Shown here piece by piece: positions 1-5,869 of a stretch of 7,678 nucleotides of DNA. This stretch comes from Rikenellaceae bacterium (lineage in GTDB: Bacteria > Bacteroidota > Bacteroidia > Bacteroidales > UBA932): contig CAAGMI010000009.1 in NCBI GenBank assembly GCA_900771005.1, positions 1 through 7,678 on the forward strand, written 5' to 3'. The notes beneath the pieces were generated by a model that was given only the letters and a program-made list of their open reading frames with translations, was not told the origin of the DNA and searched no databases. The stretch's first letter is position 1. The number at the start of each line of letters is the position of its first letter. Both the position numbers and the translations under genes were made by a program.

Positions 1-2
1 AT

Positions 3-7
3 TACTA
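3..7. repeat. Left target-site duplication TACTA
   Basis: The five bases TACTA directly precede the left IS end and recur directly after the right end. They are read as the target duplication made on insertion. In the restored gene they form part of the codons for Leu-Leu. Confidence 0.75.
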
Positions 8-19
8 GTGTTGCGATAA
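8..19 (+). repeat. Left terminal inverted repeat (IRL)
   Basis: The sequence GTGTTGCGATAA matches the reverse complement of 1310-1321 (CTGTTGCGATAA) at 11 of 12 positions. Only the outermost base differs. Inside the repeat both ends continue into T-rich sequence with little further match. Confidence 0.85.
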
Positions 20-100
20 ATTTTGAAAATTTCTTATAAGTTATTGATATAGTATAAGATACAAGCGTTCTTTGATTTTTTGATTTGAAATTTTTCATAT

Positions 101-125
101 ATTCTACGACATAAAAACGTAGAAT
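101..125 (+). promoter_or_regulatory. Hairpin abutting the transposase start codon
   Basis: ATTCTACG (101-108) and CGTAGAAT (118-125) form a perfect 8-bp inverted repeat around a 9-nt A-rich loop, ending one base before the ATG at 127. In RNA it would fold over the region where the ribosome binds. In IS10 and IS50, similar structures are known to block translation of transposase from transcripts that enter the element from outside. The same role here is inference. No Shine-Dalgarno motif is visible around the start. Confidence 0.6.
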
Positions 126-126
126 T

Positions 127-1299
127 ATGAATGTCGGTCGATTCGTTTTTGCACAGGTCATTGATTTTTTGCCTCGCTATGAGTTCAAGAAGATTGTGAA
201 AAAACACAATGCGGATTTCCATGCCAAAAATCTAAACAGTTATAACCAGTTGCTGCATCTGTTGTTTGGACAGTTAACGGGATGCACATCACTGCATGAG
301 ATAATTCTATGTCTGTCGGCACATTCGGATATCATTTATCACCTCGGAATTAGGCAAACCGTCCAGGTTTCATCACTTGCTCGAGCAAATGAGACAAGAA
401 CTTACCTTATATTTGAGGAACTCGGCCAGAATTTGATACAATGTGTGCGACCATTATACGCATCAGAGAAATTATTGGACTTGTCTGTGGAAAATGTGGT
501 TTATGCGTTAGATTCCACCACCATCTCCACAAGCATCAAACTTGCGGCATGGGCTTTAGGGAAATACTCCAAGGGTGCGGTCAAAATGCATACGTTGTTA
601 GATTTAAGAGGCCCAATTCCAGTGCAGATACACATCACTGATGGCAAGTGGCATGACAGTAACATGTTGGATCTTGTGGATTTTGAAAGTGGCGCCGTAT
701 ATACTGCGGATAAAGCATACATAGATCTTGAGCAGATGTGGAAAATCAATTTGGCCGGGGCGTTCTTTGTCATGCGACCCAAGGACAATATGCGTTTTGA
801 GACTGTCAGAATGCTCCCTGAAGATGACTCGCAATCCAATATACGTTCTGACTTTGTGGCCAAACTGATAGGCCCGAAATCCAAGCAGTTGTACAAAGAC
901 GAACTGCGCATTGTGAAGGCCGAAGACCCAAACAGCGGAGAAATGATAACCTTTGTCACGAACAATTTTTCATTTTCAGCCATTGAAATAGCCCTTATTT
1001 ATCGCCATCGTTGGGACATAGAGGTGTTTTTCAAGTGGATTAAGCAGAATATCTGTATCAAACGACTCTGGGGCTATTCAGAAAATGCGGTGAAGACACA
1101 CCTGTGGGTTGCGGTGTGCGCATATTTAATCGTAGCAAAAATCAAACACGATTACGCTAGTCCGTACACAATCACGGAAGTCGCCACGCTCATTCGGTGT
1201 TCTGCTTTAGAAAAAAACTCACTGAGAAATTTACTGGCAAAAGCGGTAAAACCTGCAATTTCAAATCAAGATGTCAAAGAACTTAGTTTATTTGATTAA
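127..1299 (+). CDS. IS4-family DDE transposase, DUF4372-type N-terminus
   Basis: This 390-residue protein cuts and joins the ends of the surrounding IS. The N-terminal ~70 residues (FAQVIDFLP near 8-16, a Lys-rich stretch, then a Leu-rich helix and a Thr-Ser-Leu turn) resemble the DUF4372 DNA-binding segment common in Bacteroidetes IS4 transposases. The RNase H-like catalytic core follows. The first Asp is D129 in ALDSTT, the second is D195 in TADKAY, and the Glu is E299 in the IS4 signature Y-(2)-R-(3)-E-(6)-K, which fits exactly as Y292, R295, E299 and K306. A beta-rich insertion between the second Asp and the Glu is typical of the family. There is no frameshift or internal stop, and the length is normal. 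Codon use is more AT-rich than in the mmd genes to the right, as expected for a mobile gene. The ATG at 127 is the first in frame and lies just after the hairpin at 101-125. Confidence 0.95.
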   Translation: MNVGRFVFAQVIDFLPRYEFKKIVKKHNADFHAKNLNSYNQLLHLLFGQLTGCTSLHEIILCLSAHSDIIYHLGIRQTVQVSSLARANETRTYLIFEELGQNLIQCVRPLYASEKLLDLSVENVVYALDSTTISTSIKLAAWALGKYSKGAVKMHTLLDLRGPIPVQIHITDGKWHDSNMLDLVDFESGAVYTADKAYIDLEQMWKINLAGAFFVMRPKDNMRFETVRMLPEDDSQSNIRSDFVAKLIGPKSKQLYKDELRIVKAEDPNSGEMITFVTNNFSFSAIEIALIYRHRWDIEVFFKWIKQNICIKRLWGYSENAVKTHLWVAVCAYLIVAKIKHDYASPYTITEVATLIRCSALEKNSLRNLLAKAVKPAISNQDVKELSLFD

Positions 1300-1309
1300 C
1301 ATTAAAAGA

Positions 1310-1321
1310 TTATCGCAACAG
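1310..1321 (-). repeat. Right terminal inverted repeat (IRR)
   Basis: TTATCGCAACAG is the inverted partner of 8-19, with 11 of 12 positions complementary. It begins 10 bp after the transposase stop codon. Confidence 0.85.
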
Positions 1322-1326
1322 TACTA
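1322..1326. repeat. Right target-site duplication TACTA
   Basis: This is a direct repeat of 3-7 immediately outside the right IS end. It is the second copy of the presumed target duplication. Confidence 0.75.
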
Positions 1327-1596
1327 ATTGACAATTGCTCATTCACAGAAGTGAAACTCAACGGAATAAAGGGAATGGCACTGACAAGCAGGATAAACGG
1401 CAACAGCATATTCCTGCCTTTTGCCGGCAGCCTCGAACAAATAGGATCCTTCGGAACAGGACGATACGGCAACTACTGGTCTTCTAATCTCGACAAAAAA
1501 CACCAATATTGCGCATATATCCTTTACCTGACAAACAAAACTTCGCTGTTTAGCTACGGCCGCTGCGCAGGCTTTTCCGTGAGGCCCGTGTTTTAG
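1322..1596 (+). pseudogene. 3' fragment of a Fib_succ_major-domain surface protein, interrupted by the IS
   Basis: The frame reads LLIDNCSFTEVKLNG... when bases 1-7 are joined to 1327 onward, and ends at a TAG at 1594-1596. Landmarks of the 'Fibrobacter succinogenes major paralogous domain' family (TIGR02145-like) are present: LIDNC-S, NGNSIFLPFAG, GNYWSSN, a YILYLT strand and the C-terminal GFSVRPVF. Only about the last 90 residues remain in the window; the 5' part must lie left of base 1. Such proteins are usually secreted or lipid-anchored surface proteins of Bacteroidetes and Fibrobacter, and their specific function is generally unknown. A GTG at 1351 could in principle start an 81-residue peptide, but it would lack a signal peptide and half the domain. 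I therefore treat this as a broken gene. Its 3' end faces the small lipoprotein gene at 1629-1778. Confidence 0.8.
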
Positions 1597-1628
1597 GGTA
1601 TGGGGAAATCAGGCGTAAAAGTGTCACG

Positions 1629-1778
1629 CTAGTCCGCATAATTCAGTGAAACACTGCCACCGCCCGCAATGTCGTAAAGATCGGAATCCTTCTTACTACA
1701 AGATTGTGCAACGGCAATCAATCCAAAAACGAACGCCGCCAAAACCAAGCATTTCAAAAATAACGACTTAACTTTCAT
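1629..1778 (-). CDS. Small predicted lipoprotein (49 aa), unknown function
   Basis: The predicted product starts at the ATG at 1776-1778 (MKVKSLFLK...). A basic N-terminus, a hydrophobic stretch (about residues 10-24) and a cysteine at 27 in the context AVAQSC make a lipoprotein signal peptide. The mature part would be only 23 residues, CSKKDSDLYDIAGGGS onward to NYAD. Ser-Lys-Lys-Asp after the cysteine is common in Bacteroidetes lipoproteins. A longer in-frame start exists at 1815-1817, but it would place a polar, Tyr- and Asn-rich stretch before the signal and would cross the promoter-like box at 1795-1802, so I prefer the shorter form. No family is recognised. It converges on the broken gene at 1322-1596. 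It could be a genuine mini-lipoprotein, or the remaining N-terminus of a once longer gene. Confidence 0.55.
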   Translation of the reverse strand: MKVKSLFLKCLVLAAFVFGLIAVAQSCSKKDSDLYDIAGGGSVSLNYAD

Positions 1779-1794
1779 GTTCTTATAATTTTCG

Positions 1795-1802
1795 CAAAGG
1801 TA
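1795..1802 (-). promoter_or_regulatory. Candidate Bacteroidetes -7 promoter box (TACCTTTG)
   Basis: On the minus strand this reads TACCTTTG, a perfect match to the Bacteroidetes -7 consensus TAnnTTTG, and lies 16 bp before the ATG of the small lipoprotein gene. A TTTG lies further upstream, but with only 12 bp between the two boxes, which is shorter than the usual spacing of about 19-21 bp. The implied leader is very short. The call rests on the -7 match and position alone. Confidence 0.4.
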
Positions 1803-1897
1803 CACAAAAATATTCAAAGTACACTACCTGAACAATTTTTTTTTCAACATTTTTTAGAACGCTATTGGGATTAAGCGGGGAATTTATAGAATCCACC

Positions 1898-3496
1898 TCA
1901 AAATCCGTTCAGGTTCATTAAGACTGTCGGAACGAGTAATATTGCGCCGAGGATGACGAGGACGAGGATGAATTTCCAGACCCAGCGGAACCATTTCTGG
2001 TAAGGTATCCTCGCGACTCCCAAAGCGGCTATCAGCACGCCGGACGTCGGCGTTATCATATTCGTAAAGCCGTCGCCGAACTGGAACGCCATCACCGTGG
2101 CCTGACGACAGACACCGATAAGGTCGCCGAAAGGAGCCATTATCGGCATCGTGATGGCCGCCTTCGCCGAACCCGACGGAATTATTATGTTGACCAAAGT
2201 CTGAATGCCGTACATTATCTCCACTGACGCCACTCTGCCGAAATCACCGAGCGATTTTGAGAGACCGAACAGGACAGTGTCGATGACGCCTCCGTTTTCA
2301 AGCACCACGACGATTCCGGCGGCGAGACCGACGACAACGGCTGCCGAAAAAATATCCTTCATCCCCTCAAGAAGCAGTTTCGCTATCTCGCTGCCCGTGT
2401 TTCCGACAGCAAAACCGGCGGCAAGCCCCATCGCGAGAAACAAAGTGGCTATCTCCATAACGTACCAGCCGTAGCCGAGTACTCCGACGATGAGGTAAAT
2501 CACGGTGTAGGCCAAGAGGAAAAGTATGAAGTTGTGAACGGTTTTCCTAAGCGACAACGCACCTAAGACGGCAAAAATAACAGTCAGAACCGGAATGATG
2601 CAGAACGTGGCGGATTTCATCCCGATTTTTATCGTTGAAATGGGATAATATATTGAAAAACAAATCATTGCAACGAGAATGACGGCATAAACGACCCATG
2701 CCGAGGTTGGCACAAACGGTTCTATTTTGTCATCTTCCCCGATTTGTCCGGCACGCCAATAAGCGTCTTCTTCGTACATCAGCGACATTGACGGTTTCTT
2801 TTTGATTTTTCCGGCGTAAGCCAAAACCATCGCAATGCCGACGATATTGATTATTATCCAGCAGAAAAAGCGGTATTCTATGCCTGAAAAGAGCGGCACT
2901 TCGGCAATTCCCTGGGCGATGCCTATCGTAAAAGGGTTTAGTATAGCGCCGGCAAAACCGATATGCGCGGCGACATAGACCATACAAAGCCCCGTAATGG
3001 AATCGTAACCCATTGATATTGCGAGAGGTATTACGATGACTATGAATGCTATACACTCCTCGCTCATGCCGAAGACGGCCCCGAAGAAGCTGAAAAGCAG
3101 CATTATCAAGACGATGATGATGTTGTCAACGCCGATTTTGCGCACGATGAAGTTTTTTTCGAGGCGGCGCGTGAACTTCAGGAAAGAGAATATGCCCATA
3201 TCAATCGCGCGGCTTTTGTTGAGAATCCAAAACGCACCGCCGATGAGCAAGATGAAGACTATTATCGAACTCTGTCTTCTAAAACCCTCGAAAAAAGCCG
3301 AGAAGACCTGCCACGTCTGGATCTCCGAATGATACTCGCCGAGATATTGCTGCGGTAACGAGTCTTCATAATAAAACTTTAAGGCACCGTTTTCCTCAAT
3401 ATAATGCCCGGGTCTGACAAACCACGTCATCGCCGCCGCAACGACAATCAGAATGAAGACGATGACGAAAGTATGTGGAATTTGTCGTTTACGCAT
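1898..3496 (-). CDS. yfcC: YfcC-family / DcuC-superfamily membrane transporter
   Basis: This is a 532-residue polytopic inner-membrane protein. It opens with a short basic N-terminus and a membrane helix at about 9-27 ending in WFVRPG. Helices follow around 77-92, 124-143, 146-162, 168-185, 211-228, 265-283, 298-315, 322-340, 345-365, 381-400, 425-441, 466-495 and 508-527. Family landmarks are AILNPFTIGIAQG (184-196), PLFSG-EYR (201-209), PSGSAKAAITMPIMAP (440-455) and FQFGDGFTN-ITPTSG (471-486), which match YfcC-type members of the C4-dicarboxylate anaerobic carrier superfamily (PF03606). The substrate is not settled for the family; carboxylates, amino acids or peptides are possible, and this sequence does not decide. 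It lies 12 bp behind udk and is probably cotranscribed with it. GGAG lies 6 nt before the start codon. No clear terminator follows it in 1779-1897. Confidence 0.85.
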   Translation of the reverse strand: MRKRQIPHTFVIVFILIVVAAAMTWFVRPGHYIEENGALKFYYEDSLPQQYLGEYHSEIQTWQVFSAFFEGFRRQSSIIVFILLIGGAFWILNKSRAIDMGIFSFLKFTRRLEKNFIVRKIGVDNIIIVLIMLLFSFFGAVFGMSEECIAFIVIVIPLAISMGYDSITGLCMVYVAAHIGFAGAILNPFTIGIAQGIAEVPLFSGIEYRFFCWIIINIVGIAMVLAYAGKIKKKPSMSLMYEEDAYWRAGQIGEDDKIEPFVPTSAWVVYAVILVAMICFSIYYPISTIKIGMKSATFCIIPVLTVIFAVLGALSLRKTVHNFILFLLAYTVIYLIVGVLGYGWYVMEIATLFLAMGLAAGFAVGNTGSEIAKLLLEGMKDIFSAAVVVGLAAGIVVVLENGGVIDTVLFGLSKSLGDFGRVASVEIMYGIQTLVNIIIPSGSAKAAITMPIMAPFGDLIGVCRQATVMAFQFGDGFTNMITPTSGVLIAALGVARIPYQKWFRWVWKFILVLVILGAILLVPTVLMNLNGF

Positions 3497-3502
3497 CTCC
3501 GT

Positions 3503-3506
3503 CTCC
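3503..3506 (-). promoter_or_regulatory. Shine-Dalgarno-like GGAG before the transporter gene
   Basis: On the minus strand the short udk-transporter gap reads GCGGAGACGGAG directly before the ATG, so a GGAG sits at 6-nt spacing. It stands out because the mmdD, mmdC and transposase starts in this window show no such motif, as is usual in Bacteroidetes. It may be fortuitous. Confidence 0.3.
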
Positions 3507-3508
3507 GC

Positions 3509-4120
3509 TTAGCGCCCGAGGTACATCTTTATCCTCGACGACAAGATGTCGATGGCAATCATATTGTTTCCGCCCTGAGGCACGATGATGTCGGCCATTC
3601 TCTTTTTCGGCTCGATAAACTCGTCGTGCATCGGCTTGACGAAAGCCGTGTAATGATGAAGTACCTCGTTAAGGTCACGTCCGCGTTCCTCGATGTCGCG
3701 TGCGATTTTGCGCATCAGGCGGTCATCTGAATCGGCATCAACGAAAACCTTGATATTCATTCTCTTACACAATTCTTTGTTGTTAAAGATGAGAATACCT
3801 TCAACGATGATGACATCCGAAGGCTTGACCATCGTCACCTCTTTAGAACGCGAACATGTCGAATAAGTATATTGCGGCATCGGTATCGTCTCGCCGTGAA
3901 TCAGCCTGTCGAGATGCTCAACCATGAGGTTCCACTCGATAGCATTAGGATGGTCAAAGTTGATTTTCTTCTTTTCTTCAGGTGACAGACTTCCGTTATC
4001 CCAATAATACGCATCTTGCGAAAGCACTGAGAATGAGTCATTTGGAAGCGAATCTATAAGTCGTTTCACAACTGTTGTCTTTCCTGAGGCCGAACCGCCG
4101 GCAATACCTATCACTAACAT
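3509..4120 (-). CDS. udk: Uridine kinase (uridine/cytidine salvage)
   Basis: This cytoplasmic enzyme phosphorylates uridine or cytidine to UMP or CMP in pyrimidine salvage. The 203-residue product has the P-loop GGSASGKTT at residues 8-16, the SQDAYYWD nucleoside-site motif (35-41), NFDHPNAIEW (54-63), the P-YTYSTCSR region (82-91), the Walker-B-like strand VIIVEGIL (103-110), and the lid RKIARDIEERGRD (137-149). Length and motif order fit the Udk family. The start at 4118-4120 puts the first beta strand and P-loop at the very N-terminus, as in the family. A longer in-frame start at 4171 is rejected because it would run through the intrinsic terminator at 4150-4187. Its neighbours are a transporter gene 12 bp downstream and the terminated mmd operon upstream, so it likely has its own promoter within about 30 bp of its start. 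Confidence 0.93.
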   Translation of the reverse strand: MLVIGIAGGSASGKTTVVKRLIDSLPNDSFSVLSQDAYYWDNGSLSPEEKKKINFDHPNAIEWNLMVEHLDRLIHGETIPMPQYTYSTCSRSKEVTMVKPSDVIIVEGILIFNNKELCKRMNIKVFVDADSDDRLMRKIARDIEERGRDLNEVLHHYTAFVKPMHDEFIEPKKRMADIIVPQGGNNMIAIDILSSRIKMYLGR

Positions 4121-4134
4121 TTTTTTATGTTTTT

Positions 4135-4142
4135 CAAAGATT
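4135..4142 (-). promoter_or_regulatory. Weak candidate -7 box for udk
   Basis: On the minus strand this reads AATCTTTG, one base from the Bacteroidetes consensus TAnnTTTG, in the short stretch between the upstream terminator and the udk ATG. The 14-bp distance to the start is close to that seen for the lipoprotein gene. No convincing -33 TTTG lies at normal spacing. It is offered because a promoter is expected here. Confidence 0.25.
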
Positions 4143-4149
4143 ATTTCAG

Positions 4150-4187
4150 AAAAAAACGGGATTAATGACAAAAGTCACAACCCCGTT
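4150..4187 (-). terminator. Intrinsic terminator after the mmd operon
   Basis: On the minus strand the arm AACGGGGTTGTGAC, a TTTT loop and the arm GTCATTAATCCCGTT pair over 14 bp with two G-T wobbles and one bulged T. They are followed by a run of seven T (4150-4156). It begins 33 bp after the mmdB stop codon. The stem and T tract are those of a Rho-independent terminator acting on leftward transcription, and they separate the mmd operon from udk. Confidence 0.88.
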
Positions 4188-4220
4188 ACCTTATTATATT
4201 TTCAAATCGCCGACCATCTG

Positions 4221-5867
4221 CTAAAGCATAAGGAAGCTCATCAGGACGCCGGCCGCGACGGCAGAGCCGATAACTCCGGCCACGTTGGGAGCCATTGCGT
4301 GCATCAGGAGGTGGTTCGACGGATCATATTTCTGGCCTTCCACTTCGGAGACGCGCGCCGCATCAGGCACTGCCGACACGCCGGCGTTTCCAATCAACGG
4401 GTTGATTTTATGACCTTCTTTAAGGAACAAGTTCATTATCTTGGCACCGCAGACACCGCCTATTGTGGCGATGGCGAACGACAAAGCACCGAGGCAGAAG
4501 ATGTAGATTGACTTCTCTGTCAGAAACACGTCAGCCTGTGTCGAAGCACCGACGGTGAGGCCGAGAAGCATAGTGACTATGTCGATAAGCGGGTTGGCCG
4601 CGGTATTGGCGAGACGACGCGTGACGCCACTTTCCTTAAGTATGTTTCCGAAGAACAGCATACCGAGCAGCGGCAGAGCCGAAGGGCTGATGAAGCAGGT
4701 CAGAAGAAGACCGACGACGGGGAAACAGACTTTTTCGGTATGGCTGACGGCGCGAGGGGCTGCCATCTTGATGAGGCGTTCCTCTTTTGTCGTCAGGAGA
4801 CGCATAATCGGGGGCTGAATGACCGGCACGAGGGCCATATACGAGTATGCCGCGATAGCGATAGGTCCGAGCAAGTGTGGCGCGAGTTTCGTTGAAAGGA
4901 AGATGGCTGTCGGGCCGTCCGCACCGCCGATGATACCTATTGCGCCGGCCTCTCTAAGGTCAAAGCCGAGGTAGAGAGCTCCGATGAAAGTCAGGAAGAC
5001 GCCAAGCTGGGCAGCGGCTCCGAGTATCATCAGACGCGGCTGTGAAATCAAGGACGAGAAGTCGGTCATAGCACCGATTCCCAAGAAAATCAACGGAGGA
5101 TAGATACCCTGACGAACGCCGAAATACAGATAATTCAGCACTGAGCCCTGTTGATAGAGACCCGTCTGGATATTAAGACCGAAAGCCTCTTTCACCATTG
5201 CCATCGCCGATGCTTCATCAACGCCGGCGGGCAGATTGATAGTCCCGTTGGACATCATCTCGTTGAGACGGGCCACGGCACCTTCGATGTCGAGCGTAAG
5301 GCTTTCACCGTTGAACAGACTGACGAGGATATTCTGCACCGTGACTAAGTCGCATTTCAAAGCACCCTGGTCGGAGAGTTCCTGAACGTGAGCCATCACT
5401 TCGTTCAAGTTAAACTCGAAAGTCTTAAGGAATGGGATGTTACCGACTATGATGCCTATCCCTATCGGGATGAGGAGCATAGGTTCGAACTCGTATTTGA
5501 CGGCGAGGAAGATGAAGAAGAAGGCCACGAGAATCATAATGATATTACCACGTGTGGCATTCTGGAAACCTGTGAAACGGAAGAAGTTGTGCATTCCGTA
5601 GTCGATTTCCTCGCCTATCGTCTTCGCCTTTTTCTCTGTCGGGGTCGTCGGAATCGTCATGTTTACATCCGAAGACGCCTCTGACGCCGTCGTTTCATCA
5701 CAGACGAATGTCTGCTGTTCGCCCATAACGACTTCCGTCTCATCTTGAGGGACGACTTTTTCAGCCAACGCCGGCACGGAAGTGACTAAGGCGTGAAGCA
5801 TAAAAAGCACGGCGACAAGAGCGAAAATCGTCAGAGCCTTTCGTTTTGCGTTTAGTTTCTTCTTCAT
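4221..5867 (-). CDS. mmdB: Na+-translocating methylmalonyl-CoA decarboxylase, beta subunit (enlarged)
   Basis: This integral membrane subunit decarboxylates carboxybiotin and couples it to Na+ export. It belongs to the OadB/MmdB family (PF03977). Key motifs are YPPLIFLGIGAMTDF (256-270), GGADGPTAIF (314-323) and NPLIGNAGVSAVPDAARVS (489-507). By motif alignment with Klebsiella OadB, D203, Y229, N373, G377 and S382 correspond to D317, Y343, N489, G493 and S498, and all are present. At 548 residues it is much longer than the roughly 375-435 I know for the family. About 100 residues precede the first conserved segment and include a signal-like hydrophobic stretch (12-30, ending ALA-E) and an acidic, Thr/Ser-rich linker. 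About 80 further residues (150-232, largely amphipathic helix-like) are inserted between IPIGIGIIVGNIPF and the GSVLNYLYFGV segment. It starts 2 bp after mmdC and is last in the operon, before the terminator at 4150-4187. Confidence 0.93.
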   Translation of the reverse strand: MKKKLNAKRKALTIFALVAVLFMLHALVTSVPALAEKVVPQDETEVVMGEQQTFVCDETTASEASSDVNMTIPTTPTEKKAKTIGEEIDYGMHNFFRFTGFQNATRGNIIMILVAFFFIFLAVKYEFEPMLLIPIGIGIIVGNIPFLKTFEFNLNEVMAHVQELSDQGALKCDLVTVQNILVSLFNGESLTLDIEGAVARLNEMMSNGTINLPAGVDEASAMAMVKEAFGLNIQTGLYQQGSVLNYLYFGVRQGIYPPLIFLGIGAMTDFSSLISQPRLMILGAAAQLGVFLTFIGALYLGFDLREAGAIGIIGGADGPTAIFLSTKLAPHLLGPIAIAAYSYMALVPVIQPPIMRLLTTKEERLIKMAAPRAVSHTEKVCFPVVGLLLTCFISPSALPLLGMLFFGNILKESGVTRRLANTAANPLIDIVTMLLGLTVGASTQADVFLTEKSIYIFCLGALSFAIATIGGVCGAKIMNLFLKEGHKINPLIGNAGVSAVPDAARVSEVEGQKYDPSNHLLMHAMAPNVAGVIGSAVAAGVLMSFLML

Positions 5868-5869
5868 AA

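Larger units (their letters stand above)
8..1321 (+). mobile_element. Complete IS4-family insertion sequence (1314 bp)
   Basis: The element has one transposase gene (127-1299), 12-bp terminal inverted repeats (8-19 and 1310-1321, mismatched only at the outermost base) and a 5-bp direct repeat TACTA on both sides (3-7 and 1322-1326). The ends were chosen because the 5-bp duplication abuts them exactly and because removing 8-1326 restores a sensible reading frame in the interrupted gene. The transposase is full length with all catalytic residues, so the element may still be mobile. It lies in the same orientation as the gene it interrupts. Non-coding parts are 20-126, AT-rich with a hairpin, and the short 1300-1309 tail. 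The family assignment comes from the transposase. A 5-bp duplication is shorter than I recall for most IS4-family members, so the subgroup is uncertain. Confidence 0.9.

Noticed and set aside
501..983. Minus-strand frame inside the transposase gene
   Set aside because: It is antisense to a fully intact transposase with all catalytic residues and has no recognisable domain of its own.
1351..1596. Independent 81-residue gene starting at GTG 1351
   Set aside because: The frame continues upstream through the IS junction and reads as the C-terminal part of a longer known domain. There is no signal peptide and no ribosome-binding site to support a separate start.
1612..1630. Possible short hairpin (GGCGT ... 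ACGCT) between the two convergent genes
   Set aside because: The stem is only four or five pairs with a loop of about nine and no T tract, too weak to call a bidirectional terminator.
1826..1914. Inverted repeat ACCTGAAC (1826-1833) / GTTCAGGT (1907-1914) around the end of the transporter gene
   Set aside because: The 8-bp arms are 73 bp apart, one arm lies inside the coding sequence, and no T tract follows. A chance match is likely, so no terminator or attachment site is claimed.
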